Assembly: GCF_001054325.1 (NCBI RefSeq)
Contig: NZ_JVVM01000025.1
Span: forward strand, 1 to 64,000
Source: Corynebacterium vitaeruminis
GTDB taxonomy: Bacteria; Actinomycetota; Actinomycetes; Mycobacteriales; Mycobacteriaceae
Direction: 5' to 3'
DNA length: 64,000 nucleotides
Below, piece by piece: positions 39,754-48,077 of the stretch; the first letter of the stretch is position 1, and each line of letters starts with the position of its first letter. The notes beneath the pieces were generated by a model. It saw only the letters and a list, made by a program, of their open reading frames with translations. It was not told the origin of the DNA and did no database searches. Position numbers and translations under genes: made by a program.

Positions 39754-41502
39754 ATGGCACCGACGACTGCTGATGCAAGTTCTAGTGCAAGTGTCGGTAT
39801 CAGTGAGGATGCCGCTTTAATTCGCAAAGTGGTTGAGTACTTTGATGCCGTCGACAAGCGAGAAGAAGCCAGACTCCTCGAAACTCCGCTACAAGGTAAC
39901 CGAGAAGCCACGGTAGTCGCTGTTATCGGCGAAGTCGGATGCGGTAAGACGATGCTGGTGGATGCGCTTTCTGGAAATACGCCAACCGTTCTTTCCGAAA
40001 GCGAAAAAGATTTTAGTTTTGGGTTCTTTGAAGGTGAGAATTCCAGTCAGGATAGCGCCGCGCTAGGGGAGGGGACAATCCGCAGCGGCGAGTCGTTGGC
40101 AGATAACAGCTTTATTGACTGCCCTGGTTTTAATGGTGCGGACTCGGAGATTTCAAAAGCTGCGATTGCCCTTACCCGTAACGCCGGTGTCGTGGTGTTT
40201 GTGCTGGAGGCAACGACTACGATTACCGAACCAGAACTTGTCACGCTGAGAGAAATCGCGGCTTGCACACCAGGACTTGTGGTGGCGATAACCAAAAAAG
40301 ATAAAAATCTGTTGGGCTGGCGAGAGGTCGAAAAAGTTACCCGTCAGCAGATTCAGCAGCACCTGGGAGAACTGGTTTCCGAGGTGCCTGTAATTAGCGT
40401 ATCTTCGCTGCGATATCTTTCTGCTCTCAGTGGCAATCCTTTTCTTCTCGACGAGGTTGTAACCGAAGCGGGGATTCCTCGGTTACAAGAGGCGATTGTT
40501 CAGGCCCGTGGACGGCTGCAGAATAATGCGTATACCCCAATTATGCGGCAAGCATTGGTCCTGCTTAACAGCGAATATGTCGAACTGGAGAAGGAGATTT
40601 CGGCAGATAGCACAGCAATGCTAAACAGCCTGGAAAAGAAAAAGTCGGAGCTAGAACACCTGACCTCCGACCGCCGTCGAGGACAACAGATTCTTACATC
40701 AGGGTTGTCTCAGGCTAGAAGTGAAGCCGTAAGCATGGCTGAGACTCGTTTGGTAGAGATCCGAGAGAAGTGGCACGCTTACTTCGCAGCAACTCCGCCA
40801 CGTTATATTCGAGCCCACCGGGATGCGATTTTCTTTCAAATCGAATCGGAGCTGACCGAATTATTCGAGGACTCCATCCGCTACTTCATGGCTCGGTCGC
40901 GCGAGGCCTATGTAGGCGTTACAGATGGAGTCGCTGATTGGCACAGCGTAATCGATGCACTCAACGAAGTTGCCGTGAGCATTTCCGTCTCCAACAAACC
41001 GGAAAGCGAGCAGCCGGTAACCAAAGTCGTGGACCCATCGCTGGTGTCGCTGACTATCGCTGGTGGCTTCGGACTCACTCACGTTTTAGGTTTTGTACCG
41101 GGGCTCGGTGCAGCAATTGTTGGCAGTGGCGGTACGGCATTGCCATTCGTTGCAATGGCTGGTCTGTGGCTGGGGGTGAACGTTTATCATCGATCGTCTA
41201 AAACTGGGCGCGTCGAACTAGCAAAATGGCTAGATCAAGTAATTTTGCAGGTGCGCAGACAGCTCAATCAAGGAATAGAGACGGTTTACAATGAGTTGCG
41301 TCCGCTCCTAATCAACCAGTTCAACGACAACCTTGAGCTGCGAATTCGGCGTACTAAGCAACAGATTCAGCAGACGAAACAGGACTGTCAGTCGGCGCTT
41401 GGAGATAGGCAAGTCGCTCGGCAGGAAGCAAAGAAGAAGTCCGCTTATGTTGCCAGGCTTCGTGGTGATTTACTGAGTCGGGTGGATGCCAATGCAGAGT
41501 AA
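39754..41502 (+). CDS. Dynamin-like GTPase with membrane segment, IniA-like
   Basis: The 582-residue product has a dynamin-type GTPase domain: G1 GEVGCGKT (59-66), G3 DCPGF, G4 TKKD. A long helical stalk follows. A hydrophobic region in the last third (about 427-475; VSLTIAGGFGLTHVLGFVPG and the next segment) could be a membrane paddle. It is followed by another coiled coil. The layout resembles bacterial dynamin-like proteins such as mycobacterial IniA. It overlaps the second GTPase gene, as IniA and IniC are neighbours. It probably reshapes or protects the cytoplasmic membrane (inference). Confidence 0.85.
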   Translation: MAPTTADASSSASVGISEDAALIRKVVEYFDAVDKREEARLLETPLQGNREATVVAVIGEVGCGKTMLVDALSGNTPTVLSESEKDFSFGFFEGENSSQDSAALGEGTIRSGESLADNSFIDCPGFNGADSEISKAAIALTRNAGVVVFVLEATTTITEPELVTLREIAACTPGLVVAITKKDKNLLGWREVEKVTRQQIQQHLGELVSEVPVISVSSLRYLSALSGNPFLLDEVVTEAGIPRLQEAIVQARGRLQNNAYTPIMRQALVLLNSEYVELEKEISADSTAMLNSLEKKKSELEHLTSDRRRGQQILTSGLSQARSEAVSMAETRLVEIREKWHAYFAATPPRYIRAHRDAIFFQIESELTELFEDSIRYFMARSREAYVGVTDGVADWHSVIDALNEVAVSISVSNKPESEQPVTKVVDPSLVSLTIAGGFGLTHVLGFVPGLGAAIVGSGGTALPFVAMAGLWLGVNVYHRSSKTGRVELAKWLDQVILQVRRQLNQGIETVYNELRPLLINQFNDNLELRIRRTKQQIQQTKQDCQSALGDRQVARQEAKKKSAYVARLRGDLLSRVDANAE

Positions 41503-42886
41503 TGCATATGTCGATTCTGCAGCTAAACAGTTGATTGCCGCCGTCGATTCTATGCTTCGTGAGCTGATTGATCGCGCTGGTGAATATGGCGATGAGCAGC
41601 AGAGAATTACCACTGTTGCCAATGAGTGTCGTCAGCTAATGCAGACTCCGCCAACGATTCTGGTGAGTGGACGAATGAAGGCTGGAAAATCGACACTCAT
41701 TAATGCTTTAGTGCGCCAGAAAATTGCCGAAACTGCAATCCTCGAGTGTACGAATGCCGTTACCGTGTACACCAAGGGTGCGCCAGAGCGAATCGAGAAT
41801 GTTCCGTTAGCCAGTCGAGGCGCCCTCCATAGTGCGCAGAGTGCCCAAAGTGTGGCCGATTTGGATGGGCGCGTGAAAGTTCACTATCTCCCATCACAGG
41901 CATTGTCGCAGCTAAACTTCGTCGATACGCCCGGTCTTGGAACGGTTGATGCGGAAAATCATCAAATTGTCGATGGACTGCGCGAGTTGACCCGGGTGCC
42001 GTGGAACCAACATGGCACCGCCATTGATGGGTTGATCTATGTGTTCGATTCCACCTTGCGTGACGACGAGATTGCGCATATCCGCTCCCTAGGTTTTACC
42101 ACTCTGTCATCGGTGGGAGTGCTTTCGCGCGCAGATGATTTCGGTGCAGGCGCCTTTGGGCCAAGTGATCCAATCGAAGCAGCTAGGAACAGAGCCACTG
42201 AACTGTCGAACGACTACTCTCGCTATTTTTCTTCGGTATTAGCAGTTTCCGGTCTGATGGCGGAAAGCGCGGAGACAGGTGCAATCACCGAGCCGCTGGC
42301 TCGAGTACTCAGCAGCCTTGACACGGTGGCTCGTGACACATTGATGCATGAGTTAGAGACTGAATTTCCCAATTGTGTGAGTGCTAGCACCCGCAATAAC
42401 CTGCTAGAAGTGCTGGGTTCCTATGGAGTTCTAGAGGGACGAAAGAGCGCCGGCGGTGGAGCTGTACAGCTGCAGAGCTTCTTACGTCAAGCCTCGGGAA
42501 TCGACGCCTTGGCAACCCAACTGGGCGAAAGTATTACTTTTGCAACCACACTGAGCCGCTGTAGCTATGTGCAGGAAAAACTAAAAGACCTGGCATTTTC
42601 TTGTGATGCCGCCGAGGTACTCGACTATTGGGAAGAGCATTTGACTGCGCAGCAACGGCTAGCGGTAACCATTTACCACTTGCTGACTCAGAGCCCCGGT
42701 AGTCGCGTATCTACGGAAGGAGTATCTCTGGCGGAAGAGACACTCCAGATGGGAGCAGTGGAGGATGCTTCACGTGCTGCCGAGATACATGCCCTGGCCA
42801 GCAGGAAGCTTCTGGGGTTGGTTTCGCCTTTGGAGGAAAAGCTCCTAGGAGCCGTGTGCTCATTCACTGAGCTCATTGCTCCGTAG
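41486..42886 (+). CDS. Second dynamin-like GTPase, IniC-like
   Basis: The 466-residue product has G1 GRMKAGKS (62-69), G3 DTPGLG, and a G4-like SRAD. No membrane segment is obvious, so it may act with the membrane-bound partner encoded just upstream. The coding ends overlap by 17 bases; ATG 41492 is an alternative start. The last 27 bases overlap the convergent minus-strand gene at 42860. Dynamin-like proteins often work in pairs. The G1 motif GxxKAGKS is shared with other bacterial dynamin-like proteins. Confidence 0.85.
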   Translation: MPMQSNAYVDSAAKQLIAAVDSMLRELIDRAGEYGDEQQRITTVANECRQLMQTPPTILVSGRMKAGKSTLINALVRQKIAETAILECTNAVTVYTKGAPERIENVPLASRGALHSAQSAQSVADLDGRVKVHYLPSQALSQLNFVDTPGLGTVDAENHQIVDGLRELTRVPWNQHGTAIDGLIYVFDSTLRDDEIAHIRSLGFTTLSSVGVLSRADDFGAGAFGPSDPIEAARNRATELSNDYSRYFSSVLAVSGLMAESAETGAITEPLARVLSSLDTVARDTLMHELETEFPNCVSASTRNNLLEVLGSYGVLEGRKSAGGGAVQLQSFLRQASGIDALATQLGESITFATTLSRCSYVQEKLKDLAFSCDAAEVLDYWEEHLTAQQRLAVTIYHLLTQSPGSRVSTEGVSLAEETLQMGAVEDASRAAEIHALASRKLLGLVSPLEEKLLGAVCSFTELIAP

Positions 42887-43372
42887 AATCTCTTCGGCGG
42901 ATGCTCGTACTTGAGTAATCTTTTCAGCGATGACGTCTTCTGGAAGTCCAAAAAGGATGGACAGTTCAGAGTTGCTCAGAGGGGAATACTGCTCCAGCGC
43001 TAGCAGAGTTAGATCTTCAGGTTCCATGTAGGCACGCAGGGCATTCACTCGACACAGAGAATCGTGGCCGCTCGGCGAAAAACGACCTTGAGTTCTTGCT
43101 TCTTTCGCAGTAAGAACTCCTAAACCCGTCTGTGCAAGTGCAAAGTAGATCTCACGGCGCAGTAGGGCATCGTAGGAGACCTCCGCTGTCTCGGCTAACG
43201 TGGAGACAGATTTCCACGCATTTCCGAGACCGTGAGTGAGAATAGTTCTGGCAAGATGACGGCTGCCGCCGAACACAAGCGCAATTGACCACAGGTTATC
43301 TTTTTCGGCTAGGGCACTTCTTTGGAACCGTCTCGCGACAAGTTGTCTGTTGAATTCATAGCGGGCAGTCAT
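42860..43372 (-). CDS. Protein with C-terminal sigma-region-4-like helix-turn-helix
   Basis: The 170-residue product has no family I can name. The N-terminal 120 residues are helical. The C-terminal part (LTLLALEQYSPLSNSELSILF then GLPEDVIAEKITQVRAS) looks like the recognition helices of sigma region 4. It could contact DNA or RNA polymerase, perhaps as a partner of the ECF sigma factor. It is the last gene of the VWA-phosphatase-kinase operon. The start overlaps the stop of the preceding small gene (ATGA). The 3' end overlaps the convergent GTPase gene by 27 bases. Confidence 0.65.
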   Translation of the reverse strand: MTARYEFNRQLVARRFQRSALAEKDNLWSIALVFGGSRHLARTILTHGLGNAWKSVSTLAETAEVSYDALLRREIYFALAQTGLGVLTAKEARTQGRFSPSGHDSLCRVNALRAYMEPEDLTLLALEQYSPLSNSELSILFGLPEDVIAEKITQVRASAEEILRSNELSE

Positions 43373-43602
43373 TTCGAGTCCTCAGCGAAGTTGTTTTCTG
43401 ATGAGTGACCTAAATCAGCTGCGAGAGTTGCAGAATTGAGGCGACCTTCACCAGGAATTTGTGGCAGGCAACCGGACTGATCCACGACATCCGTTCCAAA
43501 AATTGTCAGCATAATGTCATCAACGAGGTTTTCAGAGTCTGCTTCACCATCAATTTCCGCCATTAGCGATGCGATAGCTGTGTTCTCTTTTTCAGTGCTC
43601 AT
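43369..43602 (-). CDS. Small acidic protein in the triad operon
   Basis: The 77-residue product has a helical N-terminal half with acidic patches (IASLMAEIDGEADSENLVDD) and a C-terminal part without predicted structure. It has no known domain. ATGA overlap with the next gene and a ribosome binding site (AGGGAAGGAG) before its start support a real coupled gene. A role as an adaptor or regulatory partner of the sigma-4-like protein is possible but not shown. Confidence 0.6.
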   Translation of the reverse strand: MSTEKENTAIASLMAEIDGEADSENLVDDIMLTIFGTDVVDQSGCLPQIPGEGRLNSATLAADLGHSSENNFAEDSK

Positions 43603-43605
43603 GTT

Positions 43606-43842
43606 CTACTCCTTCCCTTTTTCTGGAGAAACTAAGCGCGAGAATTCTGAGACATGGTGTTCAAATGATGAGTTTGTTCCAAAGGCTCTCGATAGGGCGA
43701 TATTCAGTACTTCTTCTGTGCAAGGAGTTACTGGGAGTACTTCCACTTCCGCGTCCCACGCCACATCCGCCATTGACAGCGGGAAGCGATGTTCTGTTTC
43801 GCGCCTGAGACCGACCAGCTCAAGGTATTTCAATGACCTCAT
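43606..43842 (-). CDS. Small protein in the triad operon
   Basis: The 78-residue product starts MRSLKYLELVGLRRETEHRF and has no recognised domain. It begins within the stop region of the kinase gene (4-base overlap) and ends 3 bases before the next gene. The conserved tight packing and coupled overlaps make it likely to be real. It contains LSMADVAWDAEVEVLPVTP, possibly a small alpha-beta fold. Function unknown. Confidence 0.6.
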   Translation of the reverse strand: MRSLKYLELVGLRRETEHRFPLSMADVAWDAEVEVLPVTPCTEEVLNIALSRAFGTNSSFEHHVSEFSRLVSPEKGKE

Positions 43843-45131
43843 TGTGAACTGTCCTTAGACTCGTCCATGCGAACCAAGAGCCAGCAGAGGTTCGTGATAA
43901 ACACGATGAGCATGAAGGCGCCGGAGCCCGGATGACCCCCGACAAAGTTCAAAAGACACATTAGACCTGCCAAAATGGTCCAGGTGATTGGCCAGCCAAG
44001 ACCCTTCTTTTCTGTCGAGTTGGCGTCGCCATTAGCAGGTTGGGTGGCAGTAGCAGGAGTGGCATTTGTTGGTGCCGGAGCCGTGGTTTGTGCGGTTGCT
44101 GGAGTATTACTAACCGCGTTAGTCGAGACAGCCGACGGCACAGGCCCTCCCTGTTTACGTCGTGAAATAGTCTTCGTAGCTGTAGAAGTGCCCGCCGAGT
44201 TCTTTGTCGACGCAGCGTGTGTTTTGGTGGACGCGACTTCTGCTACCTCGGTGGATGCTTTGCTCTTCCCTTGGCTAATCGCACCGAGCCAATCACGCGG
44301 AGTAGGCCTGTCTGAGCTGGAAGCGGTGAGCGCGCGCCGAGTGAGGGAGCGAACGGAGCTCACGGTTCCCGCAGGTAGGTCATTCGGGTTGCGAGTGGAC
44401 TGATCGGAAGCCAGCAGACGCAGTGCAAGCAGGCCAAACTTGTATGCATCGCTTTCTTTTGTCTGCGGTTTTTCTCCATTTGGCACGTCCCAGCCCGGTG
44501 TCTGCACATCGGGTCCCTCAGATGGGCCGATACTCATGGAGTCGCAGTCCAGTAAGTACACATGCGGACCGGGAGCGTTGTGGCAGAAGAGCAGATTCTT
44601 AACCGAAATGTCTCCGACACGAACCTCAGCGCCATGAAGAACGCGAAGCAGGTTCGCAAAATCTTCCAGAAATTCGTAGCGCTGACGTTCGCTTACCTTC
44701 AGCCCGATGCTCTGCTCAAATTCAGGGCCATTCAGCAGATACTGCAATTCCGCTGCGCGTTTTGTGGTGCTTGTCGACGTTGGAGAAAGAAGCTGGAAGA
44801 AACGATCCGGAATTAACGGCATGATTATGCCGACGGTCTTTCCGTCATCACGCACTAAATGAGTTGGCCATGCCGCTTGATTGAGCAGCCACTCTTTGCG
44901 ATCTGGGGCGACCTCTCCGAGTTTGTTAATGAACTTGACCAGTTTCTCCAGATGGGCCTCGTTGACCTTGTCAGGTGACTTGTACTTTTTAAAAGCACAG
45001 GGACGAGATGAGAATCGCGTAGAACCGAGCTTGTAGACGACTCCTTCGCCACCAGATCCAAGTTTTTCTAGGTCGGAAGGCAGTTCACTCAGTTCAACTA
45101 CAGGAGTAGTAGTCGCTTCGGGTGCACTCAT
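43839..45131 (-). CDS. Membrane-anchored protein kinase-like protein of a TerY-P-type triad
   Basis: The 430-residue product has a protein-kinase fold. It shows a glycine loop GSGGEGVV (25-32), Lys in CAFKKYK (48-49), catalytic-loop VGDISVKN (D174, N179), and DCD (195-197) in place of DFG. A Thr/Ala-rich linker with SRRKQGG follows (about 285-370), then two membrane helices (about 375-420). It is probably an active Ser/Thr kinase, since the key Lys, Asp and Asn are present. With the adjacent PP2C and VWA genes it forms the TerY-P triad known from tellurium-resistance-like stress systems. AAAGGAA precedes the ATG. Confidence 0.85.
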   Translation of the reverse strand: MSAPEATTTPVVELSELPSDLEKLGSGGEGVVYKLGSTRFSSRPCAFKKYKSPDKVNEAHLEKLVKFINKLGEVAPDRKEWLLNQAAWPTHLVRDDGKTVGIIMPLIPDRFFQLLSPTSTSTTKRAAELQYLLNGPEFEQSIGLKVSERQRYEFLEDFANLLRVLHGAEVRVGDISVKNLLFCHNAPGPHVYLLDCDSMSIGPSEGPDVQTPGWDVPNGEKPQTKESDAYKFGLLALRLLASDQSTRNPNDLPAGTVSSVRSLTRRALTASSSDRPTPRDWLGAISQGKSKASTEVAEVASTKTHAASTKNSAGTSTATKTISRRKQGGPVPSAVSTNAVSNTPATAQTTAPAPTNATPATATQPANGDANSTEKKGLGWPITWTILAGLMCLLNFVGGHPGSGAFMLIVFITNLCWLLVRMDESKDSSQ

Positions 45132-45186
45132 TAAAAGGGTTCCTTTGAAAAGTGTGGTGTAACAATCTGAATGAGGCTAGAGACGG

Positions 45187-46536
45187 CTAACTGTCTGGAA
45201 CTCCGATGTGAGCTGGCCAAATCGCAACCAGGGTGCGGTCGTCGTCAAAGCCGGCCTTGGAGAAGTCCACTAGGTGACAAAATTCAGTAATCGATGGCAC
45301 ACGCTTGTAAAGGCGTTTGACAAAGAGGTCAGACAACGGGCCGCCACCGCCGCCGAGGGGGTCACCAATGCCGTCGGTGCCGAAGAGCACCGTTTCGTCA
45401 CCAGTGGTTTCGAAATAGACGGCATCCAAGTTTTCTGGCACTAGTGGCAGTGGGTTCACGGCTGATGAGCTAATTGCAGAATCGCTTTCTTCCTTGCCGC
45501 CTTCAATCAACTCCACACCATTAGCGGTGACTGTCCACGAACCGGAGTCGCCGATTGACAGGACATGCCCGCGGAGCCCGTTGTCACACTTGGAAATAGC
45601 AGCGCAGACCAGTGTGGAAGCGAAGTCCATTGGGTCTTCGCCAGCTTCTTTTGCAGCAGTCTGAATGCTGTAGGAAGCTCCCTTCGCCAGCGAAATCCAT
45701 TCCTGTTGGCTCAGGTTGTCCTTGTACATCTTCTTCAGCCATCCGATGGCGTAGCGCGCTGCGATTGCAGAGCCTCGGTGGCTTTGTGGGGCAGCTGAAA
45801 CTCCATCGGCGACTGCTACGAAGAGGGTGTTGCCATCGTCGGAAAGCAGAGTATGCACGGAGTCCTGGCGAGGTGCGCCGTTGTATCGATGCATGCGTCC
45901 GCGCAAGCTGACAGAGCGCATCGCAAACTGCTTAGAGCGCCAGCCATCGATGACGGTGTCGGGGACTTGGCGGCCAGTACCGAATTTTGTGTCAACGATG
46001 ATGGGATCGACTTCGGCGCCGGCATCACCGACAACCAGCGGCGCGAGACCATCGTCATGCGAAGTGGCGGTGATTTCCGTGCTGAAGGCGCGGTTTGTTG
46101 CCGATGTGGGCTTTGGCTTGGGGCTGGGTGTTGGATTGGAGGCGTTAGCCGGAGCTCCGGAGTTTTCGGCTGCCGATTGAGGTAGCCGGGAGGAACTAGC
46201 AGGGCCAGCGTGGTAATCCGAGTAACCGCGTTCCGGCATGATGCGCGTGTCGAGGCCGGGAGTTTCGTAATTGTGGGGGACACCAGTGTGGAAGTCTCGG
46301 CGCGGAGAACTGGGATTCGAATAGGGCGCGGCAGTGGAAGGTCGGCTGTCGAGGCGACGCGAGGAGGGGTAGTCCCTGCTCTGACCGGTATTCAAGTCTT
46401 CGACCGCACGCGGATCGTTAAAGGGATGGAGTAAATCTCTCGGACGGACGCGAACGAGTTCTCCGAGGACACGTGAGGCCAGGCTCTTCTGAGGTGGATT
46501 GTGAAGGTAACGCTCGTGCTGGGAGTAGTTTGTCAT
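45187..46536 (-). CDS. PP2C-type protein phosphatase of the triad
   Basis: The 449-residue product has a long disordered N-terminus (1-170) rich in Pro, Ser and Arg, then a PP2C domain. Metal-binding and core motifs are visible: RQDS (223-226), VAVADGVSAAPQSHRGSA (D244, G245), SIGDSGSW, GTDGIGDPLG, and DDDRTLV at the end. It would reverse phosphorylation by the adjacent kinase. The disordered N-terminus could itself be a kinase substrate. It follows the VWA gene by 11 bases, with AAGGAAAAC before the ATG. No membrane segment is seen. Confidence 0.88.
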   Translation of the reverse strand: MTNYSQHERYLHNPPQKSLASRVLGELVRVRPRDLLHPFNDPRAVEDLNTGQSRDYPSSRRLDSRPSTAAPYSNPSSPRRDFHTGVPHNYETPGLDTRIMPERGYSDYHAGPASSSRLPQSAAENSGAPANASNPTPSPKPKPTSATNRAFSTEITATSHDDGLAPLVVGDAGAEVDPIIVDTKFGTGRQVPDTVIDGWRSKQFAMRSVSLRGRMHRYNGAPRQDSVHTLLSDDGNTLFVAVADGVSAAPQSHRGSAIAARYAIGWLKKMYKDNLSQQEWISLAKGASYSIQTAAKEAGEDPMDFASTLVCAAISKCDNGLRGHVLSIGDSGSWTVTANGVELIEGGKEESDSAISSSAVNPLPLVPENLDAVYFETTGDETVLFGTDGIGDPLGGGGGPLSDLFVKRLYKRVPSITEFCHLVDFSKAGFDDDRTLVAIWPAHIGVPDS

Positions 46537-46547
46537 CGCAGTTTTCC

Positions 46548-47234
46548 TTACAGCTCGTCCATGTCGATCTTGACGAAGTCATCGGGAATATCAGTAATGA
46601 TTTCCGGTGAACCATTGGCGACGGAAGTGCCAGAGCTGATGACGGACTGAGTAAGCGAAGACATGAACTCAGACAACATGGCACCGGTGTCTGCGCCCTG
46701 CGCTGCCTGGAATGCCCAGCCGTTCTTGCTGGCCATTTGTCCGATAATCTGCGCATCCGATTCACCGATACCGAATGCCAAGATATTTGGGTGGTGTGGT
46801 GCGTTCTGAAGGTCGCTCAGCGCTTCCTGCCAGAGATCATCGGACATGGGGTAGCCGTCGGTAAGCAGGAAGACTGCGGGACGGTTGACGCGGTAACCTT
46901 CGGCCTTGAGCTGCGCTACGTCGTCTGGGATTTGGGCGTTGAGCAGGTCAAACGCAGTAGAGAAATATGTTGCGTACCGTGCGGAAAGCGTTGGCATCTG
47001 CTCAACATGGCGCAAGTCAGCGTTGCTGAGGTACAGGCGTGCCTCGTTGTCGAAGCCAATCACAGAGAAACGAACATTTGCGGCAGCAAAAGGCGCCATT
47101 CGAATCTCGTTAAGCAGGGATTGGAGGCCGGAGTTGAGCTCAGCGATGTCCGGCCCCATTGAGCCAGATTCGTCAGCGACGAAATAAATCGGCAGGATAT
47201 TTCCGCGGGGTTCCATGTTCATTCCGGTAGTCAT
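46548..47234 (-). CDS. VWA-domain protein, TerY-like
   Basis: The 228-residue product is a von Willebrand A domain with an intact metal-ion site: DESGS (21-25), Thr near 89, TDG (125-127). VWA proteins bind partners through a metal bridge. Association with an adjacent PP2C and kinase is the hallmark of TerY-P triads, where it may present substrates. No signal peptide is present, so it is cytoplasmic. The C-terminal tail DIPDDFVKIDMDEL is acidic and may dock to a partner. AAAGGAC precedes its ATG. It lies after the small membrane protein in the operon driven by P5. Confidence 0.88.
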   Translation of the reverse strand: MTTGMNMEPRGNILPIYFVADESGSMGPDIAELNSGLQSLLNEIRMAPFAAANVRFSVIGFDNEARLYLSNADLRHVEQMPTLSARYATYFSTAFDLLNAQIPDDVAQLKAEGYRVNRPAVFLLTDGYPMSDDLWQEALSDLQNAPHHPNILAFGIGESDAQIIGQMASKNGWAFQAAQGADTGAMLSEFMSSLTQSVISSGTSVANGSPEIITDIPDDFVKIDMDEL

Positions 47235-47324
47235 GAGAAGTCCTTTTTCGAGGTGGAGCGAGTGGCGAATAAGTAGTAGGGGGGGGAATTGGGAAGAGAG
47301 AAAGCTACGCTTTTACTCCGGGGG

Positions 47325-47804
47325 TTACTCGGAGTTTGAATTGGGCTTTAGCTTGCTCTTTGCAGACTGCGACGATTGCGATTCAGACTCTGACGTCGAA
47401 GTTTTCGGCTGGCTTTGCTCTTGGTTAGTTTCCGAACCTTGGGTGTAAGAGGAGTCTTGCTCGTAGGAGCTGCCATTTACGTCATTGCTTGATGGCTGTT
47501 CGTTCACGCCATAGCCCGTTTCGTCCGAATTCGATGAGGGCTCGTCTGTCGATTCAGAATCATCTTCCGATGGAGTCTCGCTTTGCTCTGAGGAAGTTGG
47601 AGTGGACGAAGTCTGGGATGGCGTAGTGGGGTTCTGATCTTCATCGGCTGAGCCTGATAGTGAAGAAAAGATGTTGATGAGCAGCACCAACACGATCACG
47701 ATGCCAATAAGCCATGCAATAAATACGGCAATGGTGCGAGCTCGCGGGTCTTGCGTTGGGCCTCGGCCACGCGGGGGCGTGAGGTTCGGGGACGTGCGAA
47801 CCAT
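47325..47804 (-). CDS. Single-pass membrane protein with Ser/Glu-rich tail
   Basis: The 159-residue product has a short Arg/Pro-rich cytoplasmic part (MVRTSPNLTPPRGRGPTQDP), one membrane helix (about 24-47), and a long low-complexity ectodomain of Ser, Glu, Gln and Thr. No folded domain is evident. The gene is first after promoter P5, with AGGAGGG before the ATG, and precedes the VWA gene. It could be a surface sensor or wall-spanning stalk that reports to the triad (inference). A G8 run lies in the gap to the VWA gene at 47279-47286. Confidence 0.72.
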   Translation of the reverse strand: MVRTSPNLTPPRGRGPTQDPRARTIAVFIAWLIGIVIVLVLLINIFSSLSGSADEDQNPTTPSQTSSTPTSSEQSETPSEDDSESTDEPSSNSDETGYGVNEQPSSNDVNGSSYEQDSSYTQGSETNQEQSQPKTSTSESESQSSQSAKSKLKPNSNSE

Positions 47805-47851
47805 GCGGTTCCCTCCTGGAAATAAGGTCGGCGTTTCAATGTGTCTGACCT

Positions 47852-47881
47852 ATAGAGGAGGGAGGAGGCAAAAAAAGTTCC
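47852..47881 (-). promoter_or_regulatory. Island ECF-type promoter P5
   Basis: On the minus strand GGAAC (47881-47877), 18 bases, CCTCTAT (47858-47852). It starts the operon of the membrane protein, VWA, PP2C, kinase and three smaller genes. Its spacer is one base longer than in P1-P4. Confidence 0.7.
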
Positions 47882-48077
47882 CGGCTTCGTCAAAAAATTT
47901 CAGTTTAGAAAGATTTCGGGCCATGAGGATAGGCTTGCGAAGCTAAACATATGAGTGGTGTGCGCCGACGGAGCCAATGGAAGGCTGTGGGCGGCGCATA
48001 GAGCTTAAAAAGACGACTGGAAACCGTCATTCGACGCCAGATTTAATCAGCGCGGGAGTAAAACTAGTTTTCTCATT

